A stretch of 64,000 nt of DNA, taken from the NCBI RefSeq assembly GCF_018263855.1, contig NZ_CP073318.1, positions 6,572,001-6,636,000 on the forward strand, given 5' to 3'. This document shows positions 17,288 to 26,604 of this stretch, piece after piece. A program made the translations under genes and the position numbers. How positions within the stretch are numbered: position 1 is the first letter of the stretch; each line of letters starts with the position of its first letter. Below the pieces are notes generated by a model. It made no database searches, had not been told where the DNA came from, and saw only the letters and a list, made by a program, of their open reading frames with translations. The stretch comes from Kutzneria sp. CA-103260. GTDB lineage: Bacteria; Actinomycetota; Actinomycetes; Mycobacteriales; Pseudonocardiaceae.

Positions 17288-17503
17288 ATGCGCCAGACAT
17301 TTTCCCGTCTTTCAAAGCTGCTTGCCCTTGCCGCCCTTGTCGGCGGCTCACTGTTCGGGGTCGGCGCGGTGACCGCGTCGGCGCAGCCGCTGGACGGCTG
17401 GGCCTGCTCGGTGCCCGCCGGGTACACCTACGACCAGGTGGCCAACCAGCTGGGCGTCTGCAACCCGAGCGGCTTCACCTACAGCTACCACCTCGTGCAC
17501 TGA
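17288..17503 (+). CDS. Small secreted protein of unknown function
   Basis: A 71-residue protein with a classical signal peptide (basic start, LLALAALVGGSLFGVGAV core, cleavage probably after ASA at about residue 32). The mature part is about 40 residues, with two cysteines (in WACSVPAG and GVCNPSGF) that could form one disulfide. It is rich in Tyr, Gly and Pro. GGGGAGG precedes the ATG. I do not recognise a family; a small inhibitor, structural or signalling peptide is possible. A long hairpin follows and likely ends transcription. Confidence 0.68.
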   Translation: MRQTFSRLSKLLALAALVGGSLFGVGAVTASAQPLDGWACSVPAGYTYDQVANQLGVCNPSGFTYSYHLVH

Positions 17504-17515
17504 CCCGCTAGAGAA

Positions 17516-17568
17516 GCCACATGTGCTCCACATTCGCGCCCGAACGCGGAATGTGGAGCACATGTGGC
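17516..17568. terminator. Long bidirectional hairpin between convergent genes
   Basis: Left arm 17516-17538 pairs with right arm 17545-17568 over 23 bp with one bulged G and a 6-nt loop. It sits between the small secreted protein gene and the PNGase-like gene, whose ends face each other, and would serve both strands. No T-run is present. Confidence 0.7.
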
Positions 17569-17581
17569 CGAAAAGCGGGGG

Positions 17582-19192
17582 TTAGTGCGAGCTGACGTCG
17601 CGGGTGACGTAGCCGTGGGCGGTGTCGATGTCACGGAAGTAGAAGCGGCCGGTGTCGGCCAAGCCGTTCCACTTCTCGCTGGACTTCCCGTCGGCATAGG
17701 TGAGCACGCCGTTGGTGCGGCCGAATCCGCCGCTGGTGTCGATGCTGTCGTCGCTCAGCGCCGGCGCGCCGCCGCCGACCGTCCACAGGCGTCGTCCCTG
17801 GTGGACGGTCGCGTCGATCCGGTAGTTGTTGTCGTCCACGATGTTCTGCGTGACGTCGGCGGTCAGCGCGAAGTCGAAGCCATCGACCCGACCGTCGGAG
17901 CCGTAGCTGCCGAGCACGTGCTGGTCGGTGTTCTGCTTGCTGGCCGAGTCGGCCAGCGTGGTGGTGTTGTCGAAGGTCCACTGCCCGGACGAGCTCACCG
18001 GCACGAGGCCGGCCGAGGTGTGCAGCACGCCCGCGGTGCGCCAGGATCGGTTCACGTGCGTGACGATCTTGTCGTCGAGGCCGCTGCCGGTCGTGGTGGT
18101 GCGCACGTCCGCCGCCGGCACGTCGTCGTGCAGCAGGCTGCCGGTGACCCGGGTGACGTGCGGGTCGGTGGTCGCGAACAGGTTGCCGCCCAGCGTCCAC
18201 AGGTCGACGATGCCCTTCGGCGGGATCAGCTGCACGGTGTGCGCCTTGCCGTCGGTGAGCTGCCCGAGGAACGGGCTCAGGTCGATCGTGTACGGCAACG
18301 TGACGATCGAGTCGATGGCGGTGATCGGCCGCCACAGCATCGGCGCCACGCCGCCGGTGTAGATCACCGAGTACGGCGACACCACGCCGGCCGGCTTGCC
18401 GTCGACGGTCACCTCGACCTCACGGTAGGTCCCACCGCCGCACAGACCGGCTGAAGGATTGGCCTGCGCCAGCGAGGTGGGCACGTTCGACCACCAGAAC
18501 TCCTCGCAGCCGCCGCCCCGCGCGTAGATCTCGGCGGTCAGCTTCGCGGTGTTGGCCGGCACCGTCACCTGGGCGGTGTAGTTCTGGCCGTCGGACAGGT
18601 CCTGCCAGCCCGGCTTGGCCTTGTCGGCGGCCAGCGGCAGCACGGTGTCGGCCTGCTTCGGCGCGGGATGGGCTCGGTCGGCCTGGTAGTAGGTGACCGT
18701 GACGGTCACGTCGTAGGAGCCGGTGTAGGTGTCGTTGACGACGTTGCCGAGGTCCACCACGAACGGCTGCGCCTGGTGCAGCAGCGGCGCGAACTCGGTG
18801 ATGTCGCGGTCGAAGCTCCAGGTGATGCCGGACGGGTCCGGCTCCGGGGTGGAGGTCCGCAGCACCTCGGAGCCGCCGATCCACAGGCCGGCCAGCCGGT
18901 CGTACTGGCGGCCCTGGCTCTTGGCGGTCCAGTTCAGCACCACCTTGGTCCACGGCCCGGCGCAGGCGGGCGGCGGCGTGAGCGTGCCGACGAAGGGCTG
19001 GCCGTAGGAGTTGGCGAACACGTGCTGCATCGCGGTGACGGTGCAGTGCTCGGTCGGCGGTCTGCTGACCGGCGGCAGCGCGGTCAGCGGATCCTGGTAG
19101 TCGGTGACCACGGTGTCGGCGCTGGCGGGCGCCGCGGTGACCACGCTCAGCGCGGCGACGGCGGCGAACAGGGCGATGAGATATCGGCGCAC
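17582..19192 (-). CDS. Secreted peptide-N4-asparagine amidase A-like protein (PNGase A family)
   Basis: A 536-residue protein with a signal peptide (cleavage near ASA/DT, residue 25). Its sequence follows plant PNGase A: VVLNWTAKSQGRQYDRLAGL, EVLRTSTPEP, then VVDLGNVVNDTYTG. Family enzymes release N-glycans from glycopeptides by hydrolysing the glycosyl-asparagine bond. An extracellular role in stripping plant or fungal glycoproteins is inferred. It is divergent from a secreted GH3 glucosidase, suggesting joint use in glycan degradation. The gene ends at the long hairpin. Confidence 0.85.
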   Translation of the reverse strand: MRRYLIALFAAVAALSVVTAAPASADTVVTDYQDPLTALPPVSRPPTEHCTVTAMQHVFANSYGQPFVGTLTPPPACAGPWTKVVLNWTAKSQGRQYDRLAGLWIGGSEVLRTSTPEPDPSGITWSFDRDITEFAPLLHQAQPFVVDLGNVVNDTYTGSYDVTVTVTYYQADRAHPAPKQADTVLPLAADKAKPGWQDLSDGQNYTAQVTVPANTAKLTAEIYARGGGCEEFWWSNVPTSLAQANPSAGLCGGGTYREVEVTVDGKPAGVVSPYSVIYTGGVAPMLWRPITAIDSIVTLPYTIDLSPFLGQLTDGKAHTVQLIPPKGIVDLWTLGGNLFATTDPHVTRVTGSLLHDDVPAADVRTTTTGSGLDDKIVTHVNRSWRTAGVLHTSAGLVPVSSSGQWTFDNTTTLADSASKQNTDQHVLGSYGSDGRVDGFDFALTADVTQNIVDDNNYRIDATVHQGRRLWTVGGGAPALSDDSIDTSGGFGRTNGVLTYADGKSSEKWNGLADTGRFYFRDIDTAHGYVTRDVSSH

Positions 19193-19581
19193 GACGGGAC
19201 GCTAGCGCCCGGCCGGGTGTTCGCGAGACCCCCCGGACGGCGGTAATCGTTCACAACCGTGGAGACCCGAGCCGAGGCCCGTTCATATCCGTGACCAGAT
19301 TCTGGAACGTCCAGTCCCGGCGGCCAATTCCCGATTGAGCTGCGGAAATCCGCCCCCTCGGGCTGACCGGTTCCGCCCCCTGTGTGACGACCGCACGGGT
19401 TGTCCAAACCATTACCCGGCGGTAAAGCCGTTGGCAGCACTGAAAAATCTCTGAAACATGTCACCGTGCGTGCCCAGATCCCGGGATGGGAGCGCTTCCA
19501 AATCCCCCGATCGGCGCTACTGGTCACGGCCTCTCCCGGACAAAGGTGACAACTGCGTTACCTGCGACAACTGGAGGCACA
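19193..19581. other. 389-bp intergenic region between PNGase A-like and GH3 genes
   Basis: No convincing gene is seen. It holds the CebR-like operator at 19487-19500, a TTACCCGGCGGTAAAG inverted repeat near 19410-19430 and, presumably, the promoters of both divergent genes. Confidence 0.6.
19487..19500 (+). promoter_or_regulatory. CebR-like (LacI family) operator
   Basis: TGGGAGCGCTTCCA differs at one base from the TGGGAGCGCTCCCA operator known for the cellobiose repressor CebR of actinomycetes. It lies 82 bp before the GH3 start codon. Cello-oligosaccharide induction is inferred. Confidence 0.7.
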
Positions 19582-21900
19582 GTGGCCCGAATCCGCCCCG
19601 GCTTACGCGCCGCCCTCGCGGTGACCGCGGTCATCGCGCTCACCACGGCGCTGGCCCAGTCCAGCAGCCAGGCGTCCCCCAGCGGACCCGACGGCACCGA
19701 CGACCACGGCAGACCCATCTACCTCAACCCCACGCTGCCCACCCAGTACCGGGTCAACGACCTGCTGCGCCGGATGACGCTGGCCGAGAAGGTCGGCCAG
19801 ATGACCCAGATCAAGGTCGGCGAGCTGCGCGGGGACTGCAACGGCGCCAACGGCGCGCTGGTGGCGTCCTGCGAGCAGAAGGTGCTGGTGGACGCGCACG
19901 TCGGCTCCATCCTGTCCGGCGGCGGCGACTACCCGGTGGACAACACCGCCAAGGGCTGGGCCCAGACCACCAACGGCATCCAGCACTACGCCCTGGACAA
20001 CAACCGGCTCAAGATCCCGGTGCTGTACGGGGCCGACGGCGTGCACGGCGACAACAACCTGGTCACCGCCACGATGTTCCCGCAGCAGATCGGCGTCGGC
20101 GCCACCTGGGACCCGGCGCTGGCCGAGAAGATGGGCGAGTCCACCTCCTCGACGATGCGCGCGACCGGCGTGTTCTGGAACTTCGCGCCCGTCTCCGACC
20201 TGTCCCGCGACACCCGCTGGGGCCGCTACTACGAGACGCTGAGCGAGGACCCGACGCTGGCCGGCAGCCTGTCGGCGGCGCTGGTCACCGGCATGCAGGC
20301 CTACGACGGCAAGGGCGCGACGGCCAAGCTGACCGCCACCGCCAAGCACTTCGCCGGCTACTCGGAGCCGATCAACGGCCACGACCGGGTGCCGGCCCAG
20401 ATCCCGGTCCGTGAGCTGCAGGACGTGTTCCTGCCGGCCTTCCAGCCGCAGATCGACGCCGGCGCGAAGACCGCCATGGCCAACTCCGGGGCGGTCAACG
20501 GGATTCCCGTGCACGCCTCGAAGTTCATGCTCACCACCGAGCTGCGCCAGCGGCTGGGCTTCGACGGCGTGACCGTCAGCGACTGGGCGGACATGGCCAG
20601 CCTGGCCACCAAGTACCACGTCGCCGCGGACTACCCGACGGCCATCGCGATGAGCGTGAACGCCGGCGTGGACATGGCGATGGAGCCGGCCGACGCCGCC
20701 AGCTACACCAAGGCGCTGATCGACGACGTCCACAACGGACTGATCAGCCAGCAGCGGATCGACCAGGCCGTCGGCCGCATCCTCAAGCTCAAGTTCGACC
20801 TGGGCCTGTTCGAGAAGCCGTTCGTGGACGAGAACACGGCCGACGGCATCGTGAACGGGGCCGGGCTGGACCTGGCCCGGCAGGCGGCCACCGAGTCGAC
20901 CGTGTTGCTGCGCAACGACAACAAGACGCTGCCGCTGTCCACCGGCGTGCACAAGATCGTCGTGGCCGGGGACAGCGCGGACAACCCCTCCCAGCAGTTC
21001 GGCGGCTGGACCGTGAACTGGCAGGGCGTCGACCCCAAGGGCCCGACGCCGCCGGTCGTCACCCCGGTGCAGGGCATCAAGGAGGCCGTGCCCAACGCCA
21101 ACGTCGTCGCCGCGACCGACCAGGCCAGCGCCGTCGCGCAGGCGGCCGACGCCGACGCCGTCGTGGTGGTGCTCGGCGAGAAGGCCGGGGCCGAGGGCAA
21201 CAACGACAAGGAAGACCCGTCGCTGACCGCCGCCCAGCAGTCCCTTGTGGACTCGCTCAAGGCGACCGGCAAGCCGGTGGTCGTGGTGCTGATGACCGGC
21301 CGGCCGCTGGTGCTCGGCTCGGTGGCCGGCGCGCCGACCCTGCTGGCCGACTGGCTGCCCGGCTCCGAGGGCGGGCACGCGCTGGCCGACATCCTGTTCG
21401 GCAAGGCCAACCCGAGCGGCCGGCTGTCGGTGTCGTGGCCGAAGACCGTCGGCGACGAGCCGATGTCCTACGACCAGCTGCCCGGCACCAACGGCGGCGC
21501 CAGCTCCGGCTACGACCCGCTGTTCCCGTTCGGCTACGGCCTGTCCTACACCAGCTTCGCCACCTCCGCACCGACCCTGAGCGCGCCGACCGTGCGGGCG
21601 GACGGCAAGGAGACGGTGTCGGTGACCGTCACCAACACCGGCGCGGTCGCCGGCTCCGACGTCGTGCCGGTGTACGTGCACCAGCCGGTCAGCCCGGTGC
21701 TCGTGCCGGACAAGCGGCTGGTCGGCTTCACCCGCGTCGACCTCAAGCCCGGCGAGTCGAAGACCGTGCAGGTCAGCTTCGACGTCAGCAAGCTCGCGGT
21801 GACCGTCGGCGACGTGGACGCCACCGGCAAGCGCGAGGTCGAGAAGAGCGCGTACAGCGTGGTCGTGGGCAGTGCGCAGGCGCCGTTCACGGTGCGTTAG
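19582..21900 (+). CDS. Secreted glycoside hydrolase family 3 beta-glucosidase
   Basis: A 772-residue exported enzyme with a hydrophobic signal (RAALAVTAVIALTTALAQ). The GH3 N-terminal barrel carries the nucleophile Asp334 in VTVSDWAD and the substrate-binding KHFAGY segment. The GH3 C-terminal domain and a fibronectin-III-like domain (SVTVTNTGAVAGSDVV) follow. It should cleave terminal beta-glucosides or related oligosaccharides outside the cell. The GTG at 19582 is chosen because CTGGAGG precedes it and the signal peptide starts there. A CebR-like operator upstream suggests induction by cellobiose. The TAG stop may also be part of the rpsT -10. Confidence 0.92.
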   Translation: MARIRPGLRAALAVTAVIALTTALAQSSSQASPSGPDGTDDHGRPIYLNPTLPTQYRVNDLLRRMTLAEKVGQMTQIKVGELRGDCNGANGALVASCEQKVLVDAHVGSILSGGGDYPVDNTAKGWAQTTNGIQHYALDNNRLKIPVLYGADGVHGDNNLVTATMFPQQIGVGATWDPALAEKMGESTSSTMRATGVFWNFAPVSDLSRDTRWGRYYETLSEDPTLAGSLSAALVTGMQAYDGKGATAKLTATAKHFAGYSEPINGHDRVPAQIPVRELQDVFLPAFQPQIDAGAKTAMANSGAVNGIPVHASKFMLTTELRQRLGFDGVTVSDWADMASLATKYHVAADYPTAIAMSVNAGVDMAMEPADAASYTKALIDDVHNGLISQQRIDQAVGRILKLKFDLGLFEKPFVDENTADGIVNGAGLDLARQAATESTVLLRNDNKTLPLSTGVHKIVVAGDSADNPSQQFGGWTVNWQGVDPKGPTPPVVTPVQGIKEAVPNANVVAATDQASAVAQAADADAVVVVLGEKAGAEGNNDKEDPSLTAAQQSLVDSLKATGKPVVVVLMTGRPLVLGSVAGAPTLLADWLPGSEGGHALADILFGKANPSGRLSVSWPKTVGDEPMSYDQLPGTNGGASSGYDPLFPFGYGLSYTSFATSAPTLSAPTVRADGKETVSVTVTNTGAVAGSDVVPVYVHQPVSPVLVPDKRLVGFTRVDLKPGESKTVQVSFDVSKLAVTVGDVDATGKREVEKSAYSVVVGSAQAPFTVR

Positions 21901-21903
21901 ACT
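21898..21903 (+). promoter_or_regulatory. Possible rpsT -10 hexamer TAGACT
   Basis: TAGACT overlaps the GH3 stop codon. If used, it gives rpsT a leader of about 95-100 nt with a small CCCGG/CCGGG hairpin, as expected for a ribosomal-protein mRNA. No matching -35 is visible. Confidence 0.3.
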
Positions 21904-22007
21904 GGCTGCTCGTGTCGTGCGGCGTTCCGCTGTGGAGGAAAACCCGGTCTCCGGGTGCCGTGTGAAGTGCGACACGGACAAGCCGTGAGGAACTGAGAGG
22001 TAGACGC

Positions 22008-22271
22008 GTGGCGAACATCAAGTCGCAGCAGAAGCGGATCAAGACCAACGAGGCTGCCCGCCTGCGCAACAAGGCGGTCAAGTCCGGTGTGAAGACCGCG
22101 ATCCGCAAGGTCCGCGAGGCCGTCGCCGCCGGTGACAAGGACAAGGCCACCGAGCTGGTTCGCGCCGCCTCTCGCAGCCTGGACAAGGCCGCCAGCAAGG
22201 GCGTCATCCACGCCAACCAGGCGGCCAACAAGAAGTCGGCGCTGGCCGCGGCCGTGAACAAGATCGGCTGA
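22008..22271 (+). CDS. rpsT: 30S ribosomal protein S20
   Basis: An 87-residue, Lys/Arg/Ala-rich protein identical in plan to bS20 (MANIKSQQKRIKTNEAARLR start). It binds 16S rRNA early in 30S assembly. It starts with GTG after GAGAGG. It is monocistronic, with its own leader and a strong hairpin terminator. In most actinobacteria rpsT faces holA directly; here a large secreted hydrolase gene lies between. Confidence 0.98.
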   Translation: MANIKSQQKRIKTNEAARLRNKAVKSGVKTAIRKVREAVAAGDKDKATELVRAASRSLDKAASKGVIHANQAANKKSALAAAVNKIG

Positions 22272-22286
22272 GCACGCTGCTTTCGA

Positions 22287-22321
22287 GAACGCCCGGCCCG
22301 CTTCGTGCGGGCCGGGCGTTC
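22287..22321 (+). terminator. rpsT terminator hairpin
   Basis: Perfect 15-bp stem (22287-22301 with 22307-22321), loop TTCGT, 15 nt after the rpsT stop. It would also serve the hydrolase gene ending at 22332 on the other strand. Confidence 0.85.
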
Positions 22322-22331
22322 TGCTGTTCGA

Positions 22332-25004
22332 CTACTTGCCGGTGACTGTGCCGGTCAGGGTCGCGTCCACGCCCAGGCCGGTCGGGTAGGTCACGACGTG
22401 CAGCTGCACGTGCTTGTCCGGGTCCGGCGGGTTGTGGGCCAGGGTCAGCAGCTTCAGGTCGACATCGGTGGTGCCGGCCGGCACCCGCTGGAAGACCTCG
22501 AGGAAGCCGGCCTTCGACAGCGGCCGTGACGGCAGCGGGTCGACACCCATCGACTTCAACCAGGCCGGATCCACGTCCGTGGTGGTCAGCTCGGGCCCGG
22601 TCGTCGGGGCCACGATCGCGCCCTCGAAGAAGACGTCGACGTCGACCGCCGCGGACAGCGACACGTGCCAGGTCAGGGTGCCGCCCGCGGCCACGGACGC
22701 CGAGGGCGTCAGGGTGACCTTGGGCGCCGGGTCGTCATTGAGGACCTTCACGCCGCCCCGGTAGGAACCCACCACGGTGCCCTTGGCCGCCTTGACGATC
22801 GCGCCGATGAGGTAGTCCGGGCTCCAGCCGGTGTTGCCGACCACGGTCGTGGACAGGCTCACCGTGTGCTGGCCGGGGGCCAGCGTCAGCGCCTTCTCCG
22901 TCCAGCGCCGGCTGGTCGGGTCGCTCTGGAACACCTTCAGCGCACCGCCGCCGTCGCCGGTCACGGTCACCGGGAACTGGACGTTCTTCGAGCCCGAGTC
23001 CCCCTCGGGAACCGACATCTGACCGACGTCGACCCGGGTCAGATGGGCCGGGTCAAGATCCGGCAGGCCGGAACGCCAGCCGTGCGCGTCGAGCAGCCAG
23101 GCCTCTCCACTGCCGGTCGACGGCACCAGTTCGAGCTTGGCCACCTGCAACACCGGCGGCACCGGGACGCGCACTTCCTGGGCCCAGTACGAAACCGTGC
23201 GCTCCACGCCGGGGATGCCGTTCACCGTGGCCTTGCCGAGCTTGGTCCGGTGGCCGTTGGCGTCCACCGCCGCCACGTCGAAGGACGTGCCGGTCGAGTT
23301 CTCCGGGACGATCACCCGCAGCGCCAGGGACTGGTCCCCGACCAGCAACACCGGCTTCGGCGGCTCGATCACCGCCGCCGTTCCGGCCGACGACCAGCGC
23401 ACGTCCACCGCGGACCGGCCGGCCTCGGTCGGGGCCGGCGTGAGCGCCAACTCGTGCGGCGACTTGAACGAGTTGGCCAGGCAGGCGCTGGCGGCGTTGA
23501 TCTCGTCGCACAGCTTGCCGCTGCCGGTGATCTTGGTGGTCGGGTCCGGGACCACCACCGGCGTGCGGTTCGCGCCCAGCGCCGCGCTGAGCACCCGAGC
23601 CGGGTCGGCCGACGGCGCGCGCACGCCGGAGCCGTCCAGCAGCGGCTGCACGCGCTGGTCGTGGTCGATGAACAGATGCGCGGCCGCGGCCACGTAGGTC
23701 GCGCCAACCGCACGCTGCTGGGCGTCGGTCAGGCGGGCCGGCTGCCCGGGGTCGCAGAGCGGATTCGGGTCGCCGCCGGCGAAGTAGTCGTCCTGGGCCG
23801 GGGCCACGGCCATGCCCGGCGTCCACTCCGAGTTGAAGAAGTTGTGGTCGGCACCGGCGATGTACAGGGCGCTGTGCAGGGCCTTGCCCCGGCTGACGCC
23901 CCGCGTCGAGTCGACGTACTGCTGTCCCTGCAGGTCGGCCACGTCACCGTCGCAGCCGGGCAGGAAGGTCACCGACGGCACGTCCGGAGTGGGGTTCTGA
24001 CCGAAGATGGTCGGCGCGATGAACACGTCACCGCGGATCGTCCAGCGGACCGGGCCCGAGTAGCCCGTGTCGAACGGCGGCGGGGCCAGGCTGTCCAGGG
24101 CCGCCTGGTTGACGCCCTCGCCACCGCGCGAGTGCCCGACCAGCATCACCTTCGACATGTCGGCCACCGGGGCGTCCCGCACGACCTGCGGGGCCGAGAC
24201 GCGACCCGCGCCGGCCCAGTCCGCCCAGTGCGCCAGGTGCAGCCGGACCAGCGTCGAGCGGGCCTGCGCACCCTGGTCCGTGGTCTCGGCGTCCTGGGCA
24301 TTGATGCCGTTGACCGAGATGGAGACCGTGTCGTAGCCCTGCGACGCCAACAACTGCTGGGTCTGCAGGTAACCCCGGTAGCTCGGGACCGACAGCGTGC
24401 CCGCCGGGCACGGCCAGGTGAAGGGCTGGTTGTTGACGTTGGTCGGGTCGTAGCAGGTCCCGTGCCGGCCGTGCAGGAACAGCACCAGCGGGCGGTTGCC
24501 CGGGGCGTTCTTGGGGGCCACGACCACGGCCTGCATCTCGATCAGCTGGGCGTACCCGGGCAGCTTGACCGAGTCGAGCGAGTACTCGCCGGTCACCGTC
24601 TGATACTGCCCCGGGGTACCGGGATCCACCGCGCCCGCGGGCTGCGGCGGCGGCAGGGCCGCCGGCGTCCGGTGCGGCCCGAAAGTCTTGTCCGGAGCGT
24701 CCAGCCGCTTCCCGCCGGCCCGGACCTCCACCTTGCTGAGGTCGCCCAACTGCTTGCCAGGCAAGGAGAACGTGCGGCTGTCCGCGGACGACCGGGCCCG
24801 GCCGACGAGCTTGCCGTCGGACCAGAACTCCACCGCCGCGTCGCCGGTCAGCGGCGTCGGCGACGTCCAGGCGGGCTGCCCGTCCACCAACCGCCAGCCC
24901 GTCCCTGCCCCCGACGGCGTCGGGGCGGCCGGCTGGGCCTGGGCGGTCTGGGCCACAGCGATGGCCATGAACAACGCTGCGAACAAGGGTAAGAGCTTGC
25001 GCAT
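22332..25004 (-). CDS. Large secreted alpha/beta hydrolase
   Basis: An 890-residue exported protein with a signal peptide ending near AQA/QP. An alpha/beta hydrolase domain carries the oxyanion-hole segment LFLHGRHG (about 175-182) and nucleophile elbow GHSRGG (Ser292). The C-terminal half resembles beta-sandwich repeats. The substrate could be an ester, lipid or polymer. The start at 25004 is fixed by GATCGAGG just upstream and the signal peptide; an earlier GTG would add an implausible Arg-rich start. It is monocistronic, placed between rpsT and holA. Confidence 0.82.
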   Translation of the reverse strand: MRKLLPLFAALFMAIAVAQTAQAQPAAPTPSGAGTGWRLVDGQPAWTSPTPLTGDAAVEFWSDGKLVGRARSSADSRTFSLPGKQLGDLSKVEVRAGGKRLDAPDKTFGPHRTPAALPPPQPAGAVDPGTPGQYQTVTGEYSLDSVKLPGYAQLIEMQAVVVAPKNAPGNRPLVLFLHGRHGTCYDPTNVNNQPFTWPCPAGTLSVPSYRGYLQTQQLLASQGYDTVSISVNGINAQDAETTDQGAQARSTLVRLHLAHWADWAGAGRVSAPQVVRDAPVADMSKVMLVGHSRGGEGVNQAALDSLAPPPFDTGYSGPVRWTIRGDVFIAPTIFGQNPTPDVPSVTFLPGCDGDVADLQGQQYVDSTRGVSRGKALHSALYIAGADHNFFNSEWTPGMAVAPAQDDYFAGGDPNPLCDPGQPARLTDAQQRAVGATYVAAAAHLFIDHDQRVQPLLDGSGVRAPSADPARVLSAALGANRTPVVVPDPTTKITGSGKLCDEINAASACLANSFKSPHELALTPAPTEAGRSAVDVRWSSAGTAAVIEPPKPVLLVGDQSLALRVIVPENSTGTSFDVAAVDANGHRTKLGKATVNGIPGVERTVSYWAQEVRVPVPPVLQVAKLELVPSTGSGEAWLLDAHGWRSGLPDLDPAHLTRVDVGQMSVPEGDSGSKNVQFPVTVTGDGGGALKVFQSDPTSRRWTEKALTLAPGQHTVSLSTTVVGNTGWSPDYLIGAIVKAAKGTVVGSYRGGVKVLNDDPAPKVTLTPSASVAAGGTLTWHVSLSAAVDVDVFFEGAIVAPTTGPELTTTDVDPAWLKSMGVDPLPSRPLSKAGFLEVFQRVPAGTTDVDLKLLTLAHNPPDPDKHVQLHVVTYPTGLGVDATLTGTVTGK

Positions 25005-25398
25005 TCGACCTCGATCCACGGTCGCGGCCCCCGCCCGGCACACGTCTCCCCCAGACGGACCACGGGCCTTTGAAAGTTAACTGTGTACGGTTACCGCACG
25101 TGCATATAGACAGTGACTATGAAAGCCGCGAAATGATATGAGAGTCCGTCACATGCGTGCGGCGGACTGCTCAAACGCCCCCAAACGGCTACCCGAACCG
25201 CCCCAGAAGAACACAATTCCGGCCAATGTCGGCCGATACCTCGACGATACGCCGGAAATCACCGGTGACGGGGCGTGATGAAGCACACTGCCCTATCGGA
25301 CAGTCGCCGACCCCGATCAGGCGCACGATTGACCATCGCCACCGGTCACCATTTACTGGCCCGATTGGCCTAGTGCCGAATTGCCGACGGGACTGGCG
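25005..25398. other. 394-bp intergenic region upstream of the hydrolase gene
   Basis: It is notably richer in A and T than its surroundings between 25060 and 25140, where AGTTAACT (25075-25082) and GCACGTGC (25096-25103) form short palindromes. The hydrolase promoter is presumably here. No gene or RNA is recognised in the rest. Confidence 0.5.
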
Positions 25399-26370
25399 TC
25401 AGCCCATCTGGTGCGCCGCGACCACCCGCAGCACGGCCCGCTCCAGCGCGTAGTCCGCGTCGGCGGCGACACCCTTCACGTCGGCGTTCAGCGCCGCCAC
25501 GACCTGCATCGCGTCGGCCAGCCCGGCCGGCGTCCAACCACGGGCCTGGCCCTGCGCCCGCTTCACCTTCCACGGCGGCATACCCAGGTCGCCGGCCATC
25601 CGGAACGGGTCGCCCCGACCGGCCGAAGCCACCTTGGCCACCGTGCGCACCCCCTCAGCCAGCGCGTCGGCCACCAGCACGTGCGGCACGCCGAGCTGCA
25701 TGGCCCAGCGCAGCGCCTCCATCGCGCCGGCCCGGTCCCCCACCACGGCCAGGTCCGCCACCGCGAAGCCGGTCACCTCGGCCTTGCCCTGGTGGTAGCG
25801 GCGCACCGCCGCCTCGTCCACCTTGCCGTCGTTGTCGGACACCAGCTGCGAGGCGGCCGAGGCCAGCTCCCGCAGATCGTTGCCCACGGTCTCCATCAGC
25901 GCGGCCAGCCCGGCCGGATCGATCTTGCCGCCGGCCCGGCGCACCTCGTCGCGCACGAACGCGTCCCGGTCGGCCGGCTTGGTGATCTTCGAGCACTCCA
26001 CCACCGCGGCGCCGGCCTTCTTCAGCGCGCCCGGCAGGTCCTTGGCCACCTTGGCCCGGCCGCCGCCGGTGTGCAGCACGATCAGCACGATGCCGTCGGC
26101 CGGCTCCTTGGCGTAGGACAGGACCGCGTCGGCGATCTCCTTGCCGATCTCCTGCGCGCCCTCCAGCACCACCACCCGGCCCTCAGCGAACAGCGACGGG
26201 CTGAGCAACTCGGCCAGCTCGGGCGGGGTGAGGTCAGTCACCCGGACCCGCGTCAGGTCGGCCGACGGATCGGCCTGGCGGGCCGTGGCCAGCGCGGTCC
26301 GCACGGCCCGTTCGACCAGCAGTTCCTCATCGCCGAGCACGAGCAGCAGCGGTTCGGGGGCGGCACTCAC
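25399..26370 (-). CDS. holA: DNA polymerase III delta subunit
   Basis: A 323-residue clamp-loader subunit. The N-terminal domain reads LLLVLGDEELLVERAV, then VVLEGAQEIGKE, GNDLRELASAASQLV and a C-terminal helical collar domain ending in RAVLRVVAAHQ. Delta opens the beta sliding clamp during loading. The GTG at 26370 is chosen over earlier in-frame starts because GGAAGGA lies 7 nt upstream and the domain begins directly. It faces away from thrC. In M. tuberculosis the ortholog also lies between comEC and rpsT. Confidence 0.92.
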   Translation of the reverse strand: MSAAPEPLLLVLGDEELLVERAVRTALATARQADPSADLTRVRVTDLTPPELAELLSPSLFAEGRVVVLEGAQEIGKEIADAVLSYAKEPADGIVLIVLHTGGGRAKVAKDLPGALKKAGAAVVECSKITKPADRDAFVRDEVRRAGGKIDPAGLAALMETVGNDLRELASAASQLVSDNDGKVDEAAVRRYHQGKAEVTGFAVADLAVVGDRAGAMEALRWAMQLGVPHVLVADALAEGVRTVAKVASAGRGDPFRMAGDLGMPPWKVKRAQGQARGWTPAGLADAMQVVAALNADVKGVAADADYALERAVLRVVAAHQMG

Positions 26371-26481
26371 GCCGTCATCCTTCCACGTCCCCCTGACAGC
26401 CCATGCGCTCCCGCATGGTGGGCGGCCAACTGGCGGGGCCACGTTGCGGTGCCGTACCGTGCAAGTCACAACTGAAAACCG

Positions 26482-26592
26482 CTCATCCAGAGGGGCAGAG
26501 GGAACGGCCCGTTGAAGCCCCGGCAACCGGCGACACACATCTTCATGTGTCGATCACGGTGCCAATTCCGACCCACACGTGGGAAAGATGAG
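26482..26592 (+). promoter_or_regulatory. SAM-I (S-box) riboswitch
   Basis: The leader has the conserved S-box core in order: CTCATC (P1 5'), AGAGGGGCAGAGGGA, GAAGCCCCGGCAACC, a GACACA-TGTGTC hairpin, GGTGCCAATTCC, and GAAAGATGAG closing P1. The 3' side of P1 runs into GGAG, the ribosome binding site of the ATG at 26605. A translational switch sensing S-adenosylmethionine is therefore inferred. No intrinsic terminator is visible between P1 and the gene. Confidence 0.9.
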
Positions 26593-26604
26593 GAGACGCC
26601 TCCC

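Noticed and set aside
19603..21981. A 792-codon minus-strand frame opposite the GH3 gene
   Set aside because: It mirrors the GH3 codons, has a repetitive His/Arg/Gly/Val composition and no start signals.
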